From the NCBI GenBank assembly GCA_900770165.1, contig CAAGJJ010000145.1, positions 1-5,817 on the forward strand: a DNA stretch of 5,817 nucleotides, read 5' to 3'. The notes under the pieces are model-generated. The model was not told the origin of the DNA and did no database searches. It saw only the letters and a list, made by a program, of their open reading frames with translations. The DNA is from Clostridia bacterium. Its GTDB lineage: Bacteria > Bacillota > Clostridia > Oscillospirales > Acutalibacteraceae. This document shows positions 1-5,099 of the stretch, in pieces (position 1 is the first letter of the stretch; each line of letters starts with the position of its first letter). The position numbers and the translations under genes were made by a program.

Positions 1-190
1 ATGTTAGAAGCACATCAAATTTAATATCTTTGAATTTAGGAATTGAAAGATAGCCTCTGCCAGTTGCCATACAAAGCAAAATTCCATTCTGATGAAGAGA
101 ATTTAACGCCTTAACTGTTTTATCTGTCGGTTCTTTATTTCCCATTTTCAACAATGTTCCATCTATATCGAAAAATGCTATTTTAATCAT
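1..190 (-). CDS. HAD-superfamily hydrolase (Cof-like), N-terminal part
   Basis: Partial gene: the first 63 codons are present and the rest runs off the left end of the contig. The protein begins MIKIAFFDIDGTLL, which contains the DxDGT motif of the haloacid dehalogenase superfamily: Asp8 would be the nucleophile and Asp10 the acid/base for phosphate-ester hydrolysis. The later stretch LLCMATGRG (about residues 38-46) matches the motif II Ser/Thr region typical of the Cof/YidA-like subfamily (usually about 260-290 aa), which are cytoplasmic sugar-phosphate or nucleotide phosphatases. A GGAG ribosome binding site lies 8 bases upstream of the ATG, and a plausible promoter lies at 287-316. The gene lies outside the proposed element and is probably host chromosome. 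Substrate cannot be told from this fragment. Confidence 0.88.
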   Translation of the reverse strand, partial: MIKIAFFDIDGTLLKMGNKEPTDKTVKALNSLHQNGILLCMATGRGYLSIPKFKDIKFDVLLT

Positions 191-286
191 ATATGGATCT
201 CCAATCATATCTACCAACTTTTATAATTCTACCACTCTTTGTGATTACCGTTGTCATATAAACATCTATCCAAAATAATATTTTTC

Positions 287-316
287 ATTATATTATAATA
301 ATACCACAGTTCACAA
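287..316 (-). promoter_or_regulatory. Putative promoter of the HAD hydrolase gene
   Basis: Read on the minus strand, TTGTGA (311-316) is followed after 18 bases by a perfect TATAAT (287-292), with a second overlapping TATAAT at 292-297. It lies about 100 bases upstream of the hydrolase start codon and just downstream of a minus-strand terminator, so it would restart transcription for that gene. The -35 box matches 4 of 6 consensus bases. Confidence 0.45.
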
Positions 317-319
317 ACT

Positions 320-352
320 AAAAAACACCCCGGAACCGAAATTCCGAGGTGT
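320..352 (-). terminator. Rho-independent terminator, minus-strand direction
   Basis: An 11-position GC-rich stem (325-335 pairing with 342-352, one mismatch) with a 6-base loop is followed on the minus strand by a run of six T residues (positions 325-320). It lies downstream of the integrase stop codon and upstream of the hydrolase promoter. It would therefore stop leftward transcription from the element, or from the host region originally next to it, before the hydrolase gene. The plus-strand side lacks a T run. Confidence 0.75.
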
Positions 353-394
353 AATATACTTTTCTTAAACGCCATAAGACGCTTTGGATTGTAA

Positions 395-408
395 ATATTA
401 TCTCTTTG
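395..408 (+). repeat. Proposed left attachment core (attL), 14-bp direct repeat
   Basis: ATATTATCTCTTTG is an exact copy, in the same orientation, of 5174-5187. The two copies flank the integrase module and both lie outside the arm-type repeats, which is the layout expected of attL and attR for a lambda-type tyrosine recombinase. The pentamer AGAAC follows directly here; on the right it follows after 11 extra bases. That this is the crossover core is inference. Confidence 0.5.
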
Positions 409-450
409 AGAACTAATTACATCATTTTTTATCATTTTCTATCGTCCTCT

Positions 451-474
451 AAAGTCTTATATATCAAGGCTTTC
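451..474 (+). repeat. Core-like imperfect repeat, left copy
   Basis: This stretch has the pattern CTT-TA-(spacer)-AAGGCTTTC and shares the exact 9-mer AAGGCTTTC (466-474) with 5155-5163 near the right end. About 17 of 23 positions match the right copy, with the differences concentrated in the middle. It could be an integrase core-type binding pair with a non-identical spacer, and is the alternative to 395-408 as the recombination site. Confidence 0.3.
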
Positions 475-519
475 AGCCATCTTAAAGTAACATATCTTTT
501 TGTAATTTTCAACATTAAT

Positions 520-548
520 AAACATCATTAAACATCAAACAAACATCA
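520..548 (+). repeat. Integrase arm-type repeats, left (three copies of AAACATCA)
   Basis: AAACATCA occurs at 520-527, 530-537 and 541-548, spaced 10 and 11 bases apart, so all copies face the same side of the helix. A 25-base stretch that includes the last two (528-552) recurs at 5098-5122 with a single mismatch. Same-orientation, helically phased short repeats beside an integrase gene fit arm-type sites bound by the N-terminal domain of the recombinase. The third copy overlaps the integrase stop codon. Confidence 0.65.
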
Positions 549-1688
549 TTTTAAATTCAATGCTACTAAATCTGCCATTTTCTTCTTGCTACTCTCTAAT
601 ACTTCTGAATATATATTAGCTGTCACTGAAACATCACTGTGTCCCAAATTTTCTGATACAAGTTTTAAATCTACTCCTGCATTTATTAATAGTGTTGCAT
701 TTGCATGGCGAAGTTTATGAAGAGATATATTACAAAAATCTGTATCCTTTATAAATCTTTTAAATTGCAAATTTAACCTACTTCTATCCTTATAATCTCC
801 AGTTGTTGAAGTAAAAACCATATTAGGATATTTATATGTTTTCCCAACATTCTTGATTTTTTCTTTCTGTTCTTCTCTGTGATTTTGCAATATTGCTTTT
901 AATGTATCACTCATTCCTATTGTTCTAATAGAATTTTTTGTCTTTGGAGTATCAAGCCAATGTTTGCCTCCTACATCAGCAAGATTATGTCTTATATGTA
1001 TAAGCCCATTGTCAAAATCCAAATCATTCCATTGCAATGCAAGACACTCTCCTGCTCTCATTCCTGTATATAGTAATGTTTTAATAATAACTGCAAACTC
1101 TGAATACCCTGCTTCATCCAACATATTTAATAGTTCTTTAGCTTGACTATCAGAAAGAAATGGTTTTCTCTGTTCCGCATTATATTTTTGTTTTGGGAGA
1201 ATCACTCCTGCACAACATGGGCTTTCTTTAATCAATCTGCTTTCTAGTGCATAACTAAAGACACTTTGAAGAATAGTATATATCTTTTTGCATGTTGATG
1301 GTTGTACTTCCATTTTTGCAAACATATTTGTTATTGTAGTAGGAGTTATAGCTTTAAGTTTCATACTTCCCAAATATGGCAATATGTGAAGTTCTGATTG
1401 CTTTTTATAATTATATGCTGTAACCTCTTTTAATTTGTTCGGGGCATAGTTTTTAAAATATAACTCTGACAATTCAGAATATTTCATATTTTCGTCTAAA
1501 TCTATCATTCCCTTACATTTCTTCTCAAACTCCATAGCATATTCTTTGACAAGTTTTTCTGCTTTCTTTGGAGTTGTTCCCTCTGGGATTCGATAAGTTG
1601 TAGTCTTTCTTATCTGTTTTCCTGCTTCATCATATCCAAGAGATACAATAATTTGATATGCACCCTTTCTTTTGCTTATCGTAGCCAT
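546..1688 (-). CDS. int: Tyrosine recombinase / phage-type integrase
   Basis: A complete 380-aa integrase that would catalyse site-specific integration and, with an excisionase, excision of the element. Domains in order: an N-terminal beta-rich arm-binding domain (about residues 1-60, with the KGAYQI and GYDEAGKQIRK stretch usual in Firmicute integrases), a SAM-like core-binding domain (about 65-165), and the catalytic domain (about 175-370). The catalytic set is intact: Arg211 (TGMRAGE), Lys249 (PKTKNSIRTI), His324 and Arg327 (HKLRH), His350 (LGHSD) and nucleophile Tyr360 (NIYSE). Length is typical of the phage and Tn916-like family. The start is supported by an AAAGGAAG ribosome binding site about 9 bases upstream. 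It lies 23 bases after the repressor gene and is probably cotranscribed with it. Its stop codon overlaps an arm-type repeat, placing the gene at the very edge of the element. Confidence 0.97.
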   Translation of the reverse strand: MATISKRKGAYQIIVSLGYDEAGKQIRKTTTYRIPEGTTPKKAEKLVKEYAMEFEKKCKGMIDLDENMKYSELSELYFKNYAPNKLKEVTAYNYKKQSELHILPYLGSMKLKAITPTTITNMFAKMEVQPSTCKKIYTILQSVFSYALESRLIKESPCCAGVILPKQKYNAEQRKPFLSDSQAKELLNMLDEAGYSEFAVIIKTLLYTGMRAGECLALQWNDLDFDNGLIHIRHNLADVGGKHWLDTPKTKNSIRTIGMSDTLKAILQNHREEQKEKIKNVGKTYKYPNMVFTSTTGDYKDRSRLNLQFKRFIKDTDFCNISLHKLRHANATLLINAGVDLKLVSENLGHSDVSVTANIYSEVLESSKKKMADLVALNLK

Positions 1689-1711
1689 TTAATATCTTCC
1701 TTTCCATTTTT

Positions 1712-2290
1712 CTAAAGCAATCTTTTATGTGTGTCTCTTTCTTTATTTTGTATACAACATTTTAAACTTGTAAATTTCTCTTGAATCTCCAACATATCCA
1801 TTGCAGATTCCCTACTATTAATATTATTAGAGCTTACATATTTTTCTATACTGCTAAATAGATTCTCCATTTGTATCTCACTTAAATATGGTAACCATCC
1901 TTTTGTAATATAATTAACTATATGAGCAAAACTAGGTAGCTTTTCCAACTTATCAACAGTATCTTCAGTTAACTTTGTAACTGAACAAATATATTTCATA
2001 TCGTGACTTGTTTCATTCTCTACACCAAGCAAATAATCTAATGACACATTATAAAAATTTGCTAACATTATAAAATTTTCTATTTTCATTCCTTTCTGAT
2101 TTCCAAATTTACTATGATTGTTATCAGATACTTCATACGCTTTTAAACTATCAATAGATATTGGTTTTTTAGTTTGACCATTTCCATATTTAGCCATTAA
2201 TTCATCTGCTAATTTTTCATGTGATAACCCTCTTTTCTCTCTTAATTCCTTTAATCTTACTCCTATAACATCTGGTTTTAATTCAATCAT
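1712..2290 (-). CDS. XRE/Cro-CI family transcriptional repressor
   Basis: A 192-aa DNA-binding protein. Residues about 9-90 form an extended HTH_3 domain: LKELREKRGLSHEKLADEL (helices 1-2), ISIDSLKAYE (recognition helix area) and the closing MLANFYNVSLDYLLG typical of phage and ICE repressors. The region between helices 2 and 3 is longer than in the shortest XRE proteins, a variant common in Clostridia. The C-terminal about 100 residues are helical and not recognised. I see no S24 peptidase motif, so RecA-driven self-cleavage is unlikely; an antirepressor or protease would be needed for induction. The ribosome binding site AAAGGAGA lies a few bases before the ATG. It is transcribed divergently from the excisionase-like gene and followed by int. 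The likely role is control of the divergent promoters through the repeated operator words at 2307-2318 and 2410-2434. Confidence 0.9.
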   Translation of the reverse strand: MIELKPDVIGVRLKELREKRGLSHEKLADELMAKYGNGQTKKPISIDSLKAYEVSDNNHSKFGNQKGMKIENFIMLANFYNVSLDYLLGVENETSHDMKYICSVTKLTEDTVDKLEKLPSFAHIVNYITKGWLPYLSEIQMENLFSSIEKYVSSNNINSRESAMDMLEIQEKFTSLKCCIQNKERDTHKRLL

Positions 2291-2306
2291 TGTTCAATCT
2301 CCTTTT

Positions 2307-2318
2307 GTTGAAAATAAT
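2307..2318 (-). promoter_or_regulatory. Operator-like word near the repressor gene start
   Basis: GTTGAAAATAAT (2307-2318) is the exact reverse complement of 2409-2420 on the other side of the divergent control region. It lies just upstream of the repressor's ribosome binding site, so a protein bound here could block leftward transcription (autoregulation). A single half-site is present here, against a full dyad on the rightward side. Confidence 0.5.
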
Positions 2319-2332
2319 AATTTTTTTGAGAC

Positions 2333-2361
2333 ACATATGATTTATTTATTATTTTAATCAA
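2333..2361 (-). promoter_or_regulatory. Putative leftward promoter for repressor and integrase
   Basis: On the minus strand TTGATT (2356-2361) is followed 17-18 bases later by a weak TATGTG/ATATGT -10 candidate (2332-2338). It lies about 45 bases upstream of the repressor start, with the operator-like word between. The -10 match is poor, so the exact position is uncertain. Confidence 0.3.
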
Positions 2362-2362
2362 C

Positions 2363-2398
2363 TTGTATCTTTTAGTAGATTATATTACACTATATTAT
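2363..2398 (+). promoter_or_regulatory. Putative rightward promoter for the xis-like operon
   Basis: TTGTAT (2363-2368) is followed after 17 bases by TACACT (2386-2391); an alternative -10 is TATTAT (2393-2398). It is the only reasonable promoter between the divergent genes on the plus strand and sits just before the dyad operator at 2410-2434. The match to consensus is moderate. Confidence 0.4.
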
Positions 2399-2409
2399 AC
2401 AAATCAAGA

Positions 2410-2434
2410 TTATTTTCAACCTTTTTGAAAATAA
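2410..2434 (+). promoter_or_regulatory. Dyad operator upstream of the xis-like gene
   Basis: A perfect inverted repeat with 10-bp arms, TTATTTTCAA (2410-2419) and TTGAAAATAA (2425-2434), separated by 5 bases. It lies between the rightward -10 region and the ribosome binding site, where a bound repressor would block transcription. The same word recurs at 2307-2318. The symmetric placement around divergent promoters fits binding by the XRE repressor encoded next door; the protein-site link is inference. Confidence 0.65.
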
Positions 2435-2453
2435 CAGAAAGGAGCTACACATT

Positions 2454-2624
2454 ATGAACGAAAAAATATTTATGACAATTCGAGAAGTTGCTAAAACTGG
2501 CATTCTTCCTGAACACACAATCAGAGTAATGGTTAAAGCTGGAGAAGTTCCGCACATTATGGCAGGAAACAGAGTTTTAATAAACTATCCCAAGTTCATC
2601 GAACAGTTGCAAATTACAGCTTAG
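2454..2624 (+). CDS. Excisionase / AlpA-like helix-turn-helix protein
   Basis: A 56-aa protein. After MNEKIFMT, residues 8-50 form a MerR/HTH_17-like winged helix: TIREVAKTGILPEHTIRVMVKAGEV carries the helix-turn-helix, and HIMAGNRVLINYPKFIEQL the wing and final helix. Such small proteins in integrative elements act as excisionases, bending DNA at the attachment site to favour excision, or as early activators of the AlpA type. The start is set by AGAAAGGAG about 10 bases upstream. It is the first gene of the rightward operon, divergent from the repressor and directly behind the dyad operator, the standard place for a repressed xis gene. Length is normal for the family. Excisionase and general regulator roles cannot be told apart by sequence. 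Confidence 0.8.
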   Translation: MNEKIFMTIREVAKTGILPEHTIRVMVKAGEVPHIMAGNRVLINYPKFIEQLQITA

Positions 2625-2638
2625 AAAGGACATAGAAA

Positions 2639-2848
2639 ATGAAAAAAGTTTATATTGCAGGTGTTGATTGTTCCATTAGTGATGCTATTAAGTATGCAAT
2701 AGAAGGCAATGGAATTATTGTTCCAGAGGAGAAAAACGGAAATCCTTCACTTGAGCTAATCAATTTTACCAAGAAAGAAGCAAAAGAAATTTATAAGGAA
2801 ATATTTAATGGTACAAATACAAAAGCCAGACTTGTATTTAACCGATAA
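2639..2848 (+). CDS. Hypothetical 69-aa protein
   Basis: I do not recognise this family. The gene starts 14 bases after the xis-like gene with an AGAAAGGA ribosome binding site, and its stop codon is followed at once by the ribosome binding site of the next gene, so it is a firm member of the rightward operon. The protein is small and soluble, with no membrane segment or cysteine cluster. It begins with a short beta-like stretch (KKVYIAGVDC) and then a helix (SDAIKYAIEGNG); the C-terminal half has a lysine/glutamate-rich helix (TKKEAKEIYKEIF) and ends with a basic beta-like tail (ARLVFNR). Its place after a xis-like gene suggests a regulatory or replication accessory role, but that is only context. 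Confidence 0.75.
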   Translation: MKKVYIAGVDCSISDAIKYAIEGNGIIVPEEKNGNPSLELINFTKKEAKEIYKEIFNGTNTKARLVFNR

Positions 2849-2860
2849 CGGAGGTTAGAT

Positions 2861-3334
2861 ATGCAAGATATATCAAAAACCGTACCAAGTTATAGCATTG
2901 AATTTGAAAGAAAAACTGACTATGACGAATTACTATTGCAGTTCAATCGTATAAGAAGAACTGCATATTATCAACACAATAAGCATTATAACGAAACTGC
3001 TATTGTAATGTGCCTTAGTCACAATAAAGGTGATATGTGTAAGAAAATCACTGTAAAAACAGAAAAGGGGGGATATAAAAAGGTTTTTGTTCGTGATGAG
3101 GATAACTTGCTTTATAAGTTTGCAATACCTCATGAAGTGGATTGGCATATTCATTTTTTATCTGTCGGGAAAGGTTCAAGGTCATTGTGTGAAAAGATAA
3201 CACACAACGAGAACAGACGAGCCAAAAAATGTGTAGCCAAGTTATATAGCAATAAAGGATTTATCCCTTATAACTACATCAAAGAACAGGCGAGCGTTAT
3301 TCGAGAAATAGGTAATATGAGCAAATATCTTTAG
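2861..3334 (+). CDS. Uncharacterised 157-aa protein, possible small HUH-type replication initiator
   Basis: A strong GGAGG ribosome binding site sits 6 bases before the ATG. The protein is basic and has no membrane segment. Residues about 46-52 (TAIVMCL) look like a beta strand. Residues 95-105 (WHIHFLSVGKG) carry His96-Ile-His98 within a hydrophobic strand, as in motif 2 of HUH endonucleases that start rolling-circle replication. A basic region follows (NRRAKKCVAKLY), then Tyr137 and Tyr139 with Lys141 (PYNYIKEQ), which could hold the catalytic tyrosine. Against this, the spacing around the tyrosine is not the classic YxxK, motif 1 is not clear, and 157 aa is short for a Rep protein. The adjacent 142-base AT-rich gap with inverted repeats would suit an origin. 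A Rep-like function is a hypothesis; the gene itself is secure. Confidence 0.8.
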   Translation: MQDISKTVPSYSIEFERKTDYDELLLQFNRIRRTAYYQHNKHYNETAIVMCLSHNKGDMCKKITVKTEKGGYKKVFVRDEDNLLYKFAIPHEVDWHIHFLSVGKGSRSLCEKITHNENRRAKKCVAKLYSNKGFIPYNYIKEQASVIREIGNMSKYL

Positions 3335-3476
3335 AATTTGTCACAAAATTTTAGTGCTAAACAGTTTGCAACCCTTGTATTTAATAGGGTTTGCAAGGAT
3401 TTACAAAGTGTAATGTAATAATAATTATATTATATATAACTATTATCTTATGGTTATATAGCAGATAGGAGTTGAT
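3335..3476. other. AT-rich intergenic region with inverted repeats, possible origin or control site
   Basis: This 142-base gap is the largest in an otherwise tight operon. It holds an imperfect 9-bp hairpin (3366-3374 with 3387-3396, one bulge, 12-base loop) whose left part matches a site near the right end of the element, then a very AT-rich tract. The tract contains an 8-bp inverted repeat (TATATAAC at 3433-3440 and GTTATATA at 3453-3460). No T run follows the first hairpin, so it is not a standard terminator. Candidates are a replication origin, an operator/promoter for the downstream genes, or an integrase-binding site. Confidence 0.4.
3370..3397 (+). repeat. Internal copy of the right-end core-like sequence
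   Basis: AACCCTTGTA (3370-3379) is identical to 5141-5150. It is followed after a short variable spacer by AGGGTTTGCAAG, against AAGGCTTTCCAAG at the right end. The general pattern (CTTGTA, AT spacer, AGG-TTT) also recalls 451-474. It may be a secondary integrase core-type site or a shared control element. Confidence 0.4.
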
Positions 3477-3704
3477 ATGATGAAGAATTATGAAAATAGA
3501 CTAAAGACAATACAGAGAATTGCAGACGGAAAAAGTGCAAAGATTGTATTTCTTGATTTTAGAAACGGAAAACATTATTTAGACGGGAAACAAGTTGATA
3601 TTAATACTATTAAGGCAGATATTATCATCATTGATGATATTCCTAGAGATGAGGATTTAGCAATTCCACCTTCCCCGCCCGAATCGTTGAAAGGAAGTGA
3701 ATAA
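3477..3704 (+). CDS. Hypothetical 75-aa protein
   Basis: I do not recognise the family. An AGGAG ribosome binding site precedes two consecutive ATG codons; the first is 5 bases away and the second (3480) 8 bases away, so translation may start at either. The protein starts with a basic helix (ENRLKTIQRIADG), then beta-like segments (AKIVFLDF and KHYLDGKQVD), then an acidic region (ADIIIIDDIPRDEDLA), and ends in a proline-rich, probably disordered tail (IPPSPPESLKGSE). No catalytic motif is visible. Its stop lies two bases before the TTG start of the next gene, whose ribosome binding site is inside its 3' end, so the two are likely translationally coupled. It is the first gene after the 142-base gap and may have its own promoter there. 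Confidence 0.72.
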   Translation: MMKNYENRLKTIQRIADGKSAKIVFLDFRNGKHYLDGKQVDINTIKADIIIIDDIPRDEDLAIPPSPPESLKGSE

Positions 3705-3706
3705 AA

Positions 3707-4078
3707 TTGTCTGGAAAAAGAATATCAGATGAAAAAATGATACTTGCACTTGTTACTTGCAAAGATATAACGGATGCAAGTAACACGCTAGGGGTTACAC
3801 GACAAGCAATTTATAACAGATTACAACAACCAGCATTTAGACAAAGATTACAGAACGAACGACAAGGCAAGTTTCAAATTGCAAATAGCAAGTTGACGGA
3901 TAAAATGGGTGAAGCAATAGAAACTTTGTCGTCTATTATGAATGATAAAGAAGTTTGCGCAGGAACTCGAATCAAATCAGCACAGATACTTTTAGATATT
4001 TGTTTGCGGACAAGTGAGCAAATGGACATTTTAGAAAGAATCGTTGCTATTGAAGAATCACTTGCGGAATGTAAATAA
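3707..4078 (+). CDS. HTH protein with small-terminase-like architecture
   Basis: A 123-aa protein with a TTG start, supported by AAGGAAG 9 bases upstream; no ATG is better placed. Residues 8-45 form a helix-turn-helix (MILALVTCKDITDASNTLGVTRQAIYNRL reads as helices 1-3, with recognition helix TRQAIYNRLQQ), then PAFRQRLQNER, a pattern shared by phage HTH proteins of the phBC6A51 kind and by small terminase subunits (TerS). The rest (about 55-120) is helical, suited to oligomerisation (IETLSSIMND, TRIKSAQILLDICL, ERIVAIEESLA). TerS proteins bind pac/cos DNA and direct it to the large terminase; phage satellites often carry their own TerS to redirect helper packaging. No large terminase is in the window. 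A transcriptional regulator is the main alternative. The gene call and HTH are secure; the TerS role is inference. Confidence 0.82.
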   Translation: MSGKRISDEKMILALVTCKDITDASNTLGVTRQAIYNRLQQPAFRQRLQNERQGKFQIANSKLTDKMGEAIETLSSIMNDKEVCAGTRIKSAQILLDICLRTSEQMDILERIVAIEESLAECK

Positions 4079-4120
4079 CTTTACACATTTATTTTAAATT
4101 TGAGGAAAGGAAGTGATTAT

Positions 4121-4243
4121 ATGAAGAATAGTTTAGCAAGCGATATTTTAAGAGCAGAGAAGAAAAAAGCTACTTTTTGGAAGATTGCAACTATAGTTGT
4201 GATTATTGTAGCAATAGCAGAATTTTTAATTATTATGAATTAA
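4121..4243 (+). CDS. Small 40-aa single-span membrane protein
   Basis: A short gene with a strong ribosome binding site (AGGAAAGGAAGTG) just before its ATG. The protein has a short N-terminal part (MKNSLASDILRAEKKK), followed by one hydrophobic segment of about 21 residues (about 19-39, rich in Ile, Val and Ala) and the end MN. The positively charged REKKK-like stretch before the span suggests the N-terminus stays in the cytoplasm. Tiny proteins with a SLA-x-(E/D)-(I/L)L start followed by a membrane span are common in Firmicute prophages and are of unknown function, so this supports a phage-related origin. It lies 42 bases after the HTH gene and 22 bases before the 218-aa gene, in the same operon. 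A holin- or toxin-like role cannot be excluded and is not shown. Confidence 0.75.
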   Translation: MKNSLASDILRAEKKKATFWKIATIVVIIVAIAEFLIIMN

Positions 4244-4265
4244 TGCAGAAAGGAGATTATTTATT

Positions 4266-4922
4266 ATGACAAAAAAGGAACGAGAGGAATTGACAATGAC
4301 ATTAGGAACTATCGGAGATTGTATGAGTTTGATTAACAAGTACAAGGCAGATTATAAGCAGGCAGTAGATAAGATACTAGCTGATAAAACAAGGACATCT
4401 GAATTTAAGAATGAGCAGATTGCATATTGCAAGAAAGAACTGAATAAAAATGTACTTTCTGCAAAGTCCAAGATAAAAGAATCTATAACAGAGATTAGAC
4501 AGTTTGTTGGAAAGCCTTTTGACTTATCACAGAATTATAGTGCCGCCATTGATTATATTAGCACTATGCACAGAGCAAAAGCACTGAATCCTACAATGAT
4601 AGAGAACATTATTGAGGAATACCGAGGAAATGAATCTGTATTGTTATATTTACGCACAAAGCTGTCAGAAATGGGTATACAGACATATCAGTTTGACGAG
4701 AATATGTTTTCCACATATGAAAGAGATATAAATGGAAATGAGACATTTATAAGTCCAACAGAATTTTTTGATGATTTAGAAAAAACTATTGACAAAGGTA
4801 ATAACAACCTTATAGCATTTGCACTAGGTAAAACAGAAAAGGTTCTTGGAATCAATAGTGTAGGTATCAGCAACTATATATCTTCAATAAGCGAAGAAAA
4901 GGAATATCCTGCTGTTATGTAA
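4266..4922 (+). CDS. Uncharacterised 218-aa protein, last gene of the element
   Basis: I do not recognise the family. AGGAG lies 10 bases before the ATG. The N-terminal about 85 residues are strongly helical and charged (KKEREELTMTL, NKYKADYKQAVDKILADK, NEQIAYCKKELNKNVLSAKSKIKESITEIRQF), probably coiled coil. The middle (about 90-140) is also helical. Residues 140-175 are acidic and aromatic (YQFDENMFSTYERDINGNETF). The C-terminal part (180-218) has small hydrophobic and Gly/Ser-rich segments. There is no signal peptide, membrane span or nucleotide-binding motif. The shape could suit a scaffold, structural or host-interaction protein. It is the largest gene of the rightward operon and the last before the right attachment region, the position where many satellites and ICEs carry variable cargo such as anti-phage or size-redirection genes. 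Function is unknown. Confidence 0.85.
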   Translation: MTKKEREELTMTLGTIGDCMSLINKYKADYKQAVDKILADKTRTSEFKNEQIAYCKKELNKNVLSAKSKIKESITEIRQFVGKPFDLSQNYSAAIDYISTMHRAKALNPTMIENIIEEYRGNESVLLYLRTKLSEMGIQTYQFDENMFSTYERDINGNETFISPTEFFDDLEKTIDKGNNNLIAFALGKTEKVLGINSVGISNYISSISEEKEYPAVM

Positions 4923-4948
4923 TATATAGCTTGGAAACAATGATAATC

Positions 4949-5020
4949 TTGCTGTATTTGCGATTTTAGCTATTAATGTGTGTATTTATATCCTATGCTT
5001 TTAAATCGCAAATGCAGTAA
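4949..5020. repeat. Long inverted repeat / stem-loop
   Basis: Bases 4949-4966 pair with 5003-5020 to give an 18-position stem (two G-U pairs if RNA, no true mismatch) with a 36-base loop. The core arms read CTGTATTTGCGATTT and AAATCGCAAATGCAG. It begins 26 bases after the stop of the 218-aa gene. No T run follows, so it is not a typical terminator. It could protect the 3' end of the operon mRNA, or act as a single-strand origin or packaging signal. Confidence 0.6.
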
Positions 5021-5060
5021 AATTACAACTCATATTTTATAAACATTCTTTCGTCTTTGT

Positions 5061-5099
5061 AATAAAAAAACAGGTAGATTCATTAAAAATCTACCTGTT
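5061..5099 (-). terminator. Rho-independent terminator, minus-strand direction
   Basis: A perfect 11-bp stem (5069-5079 with 5089-5099) and 9-base loop is followed on the minus strand by a run of T residues (5070-5064). On the plus strand the stem is followed by AAAC, not T. It would therefore stop transcripts entering the element from the right flank and shield the rightward operon from antisense transcription. As a hairpin it may also weakly end the operon in the plus direction. Its stem abuts the first right arm-type repeat. Confidence 0.7.

Larger units (their letters stand above)
191..545. other. Left intergenic and attachment region, no gene
   Basis: This 355-base stretch between the hydrolase start and the integrase stop holds the hydrolase promoter, the minus-strand terminator, the proposed left core (395-408), a core-like sequence around 451-474 and the integrase arm-type repeats (520-548). 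An open frame crosses it on the minus strand (435-229), but it runs through the terminator hairpin and has no convincing start, so I do not call it a gene. No tRNA or other structured RNA was recognised. Confidence 0.6.

Noticed and set aside
395..408. Integration into a tRNA or tmRNA gene
   Set aside because: No cloverleaf or T-loop sequence is visible around either core copy.
229..435. 68-codon open frame on the minus strand
   Set aside because: It passes through the terminator hairpin (325-352) and the proposed attL core, lacks a good ribosome binding site, and its product looks non-conserved.
466..474. AAGGCTTTC (also 5155-5163) as the attachment core
   Set aside because: Only 9 bases match and the spacer next to it differs between ends. 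The exact 14-mer further out is a better candidate, so this is kept only as the alternative.
520..548. CRISPR-like short repeat array
   Set aside because: The repeats are only 8 bases with 2-3 base gaps and recur at the other end of the element. This fits integrase arm sites, not CRISPR.
2933..3154. Minus-strand frame inside the 157-aa gene (likewise 4688-4873, and 964-1146 on the plus strand)
   Set aside because: Shadow frames opposite well-supported genes, with no start signals.
3366..3396. Rho-independent terminator after the 157-aa gene
   Set aside because: The stem is short with a bulge and is followed by GGATTTAC rather than a T run.
2454..4922. Filamentous phage (inovirus) or conjugative element
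   Set aside because: There is no Zot-like ATPase, no series of small coat proteins with signal peptides, and no relaxase or FtsK/VirD4-like gene. The small membrane protein and possible Rep alone are not enough.
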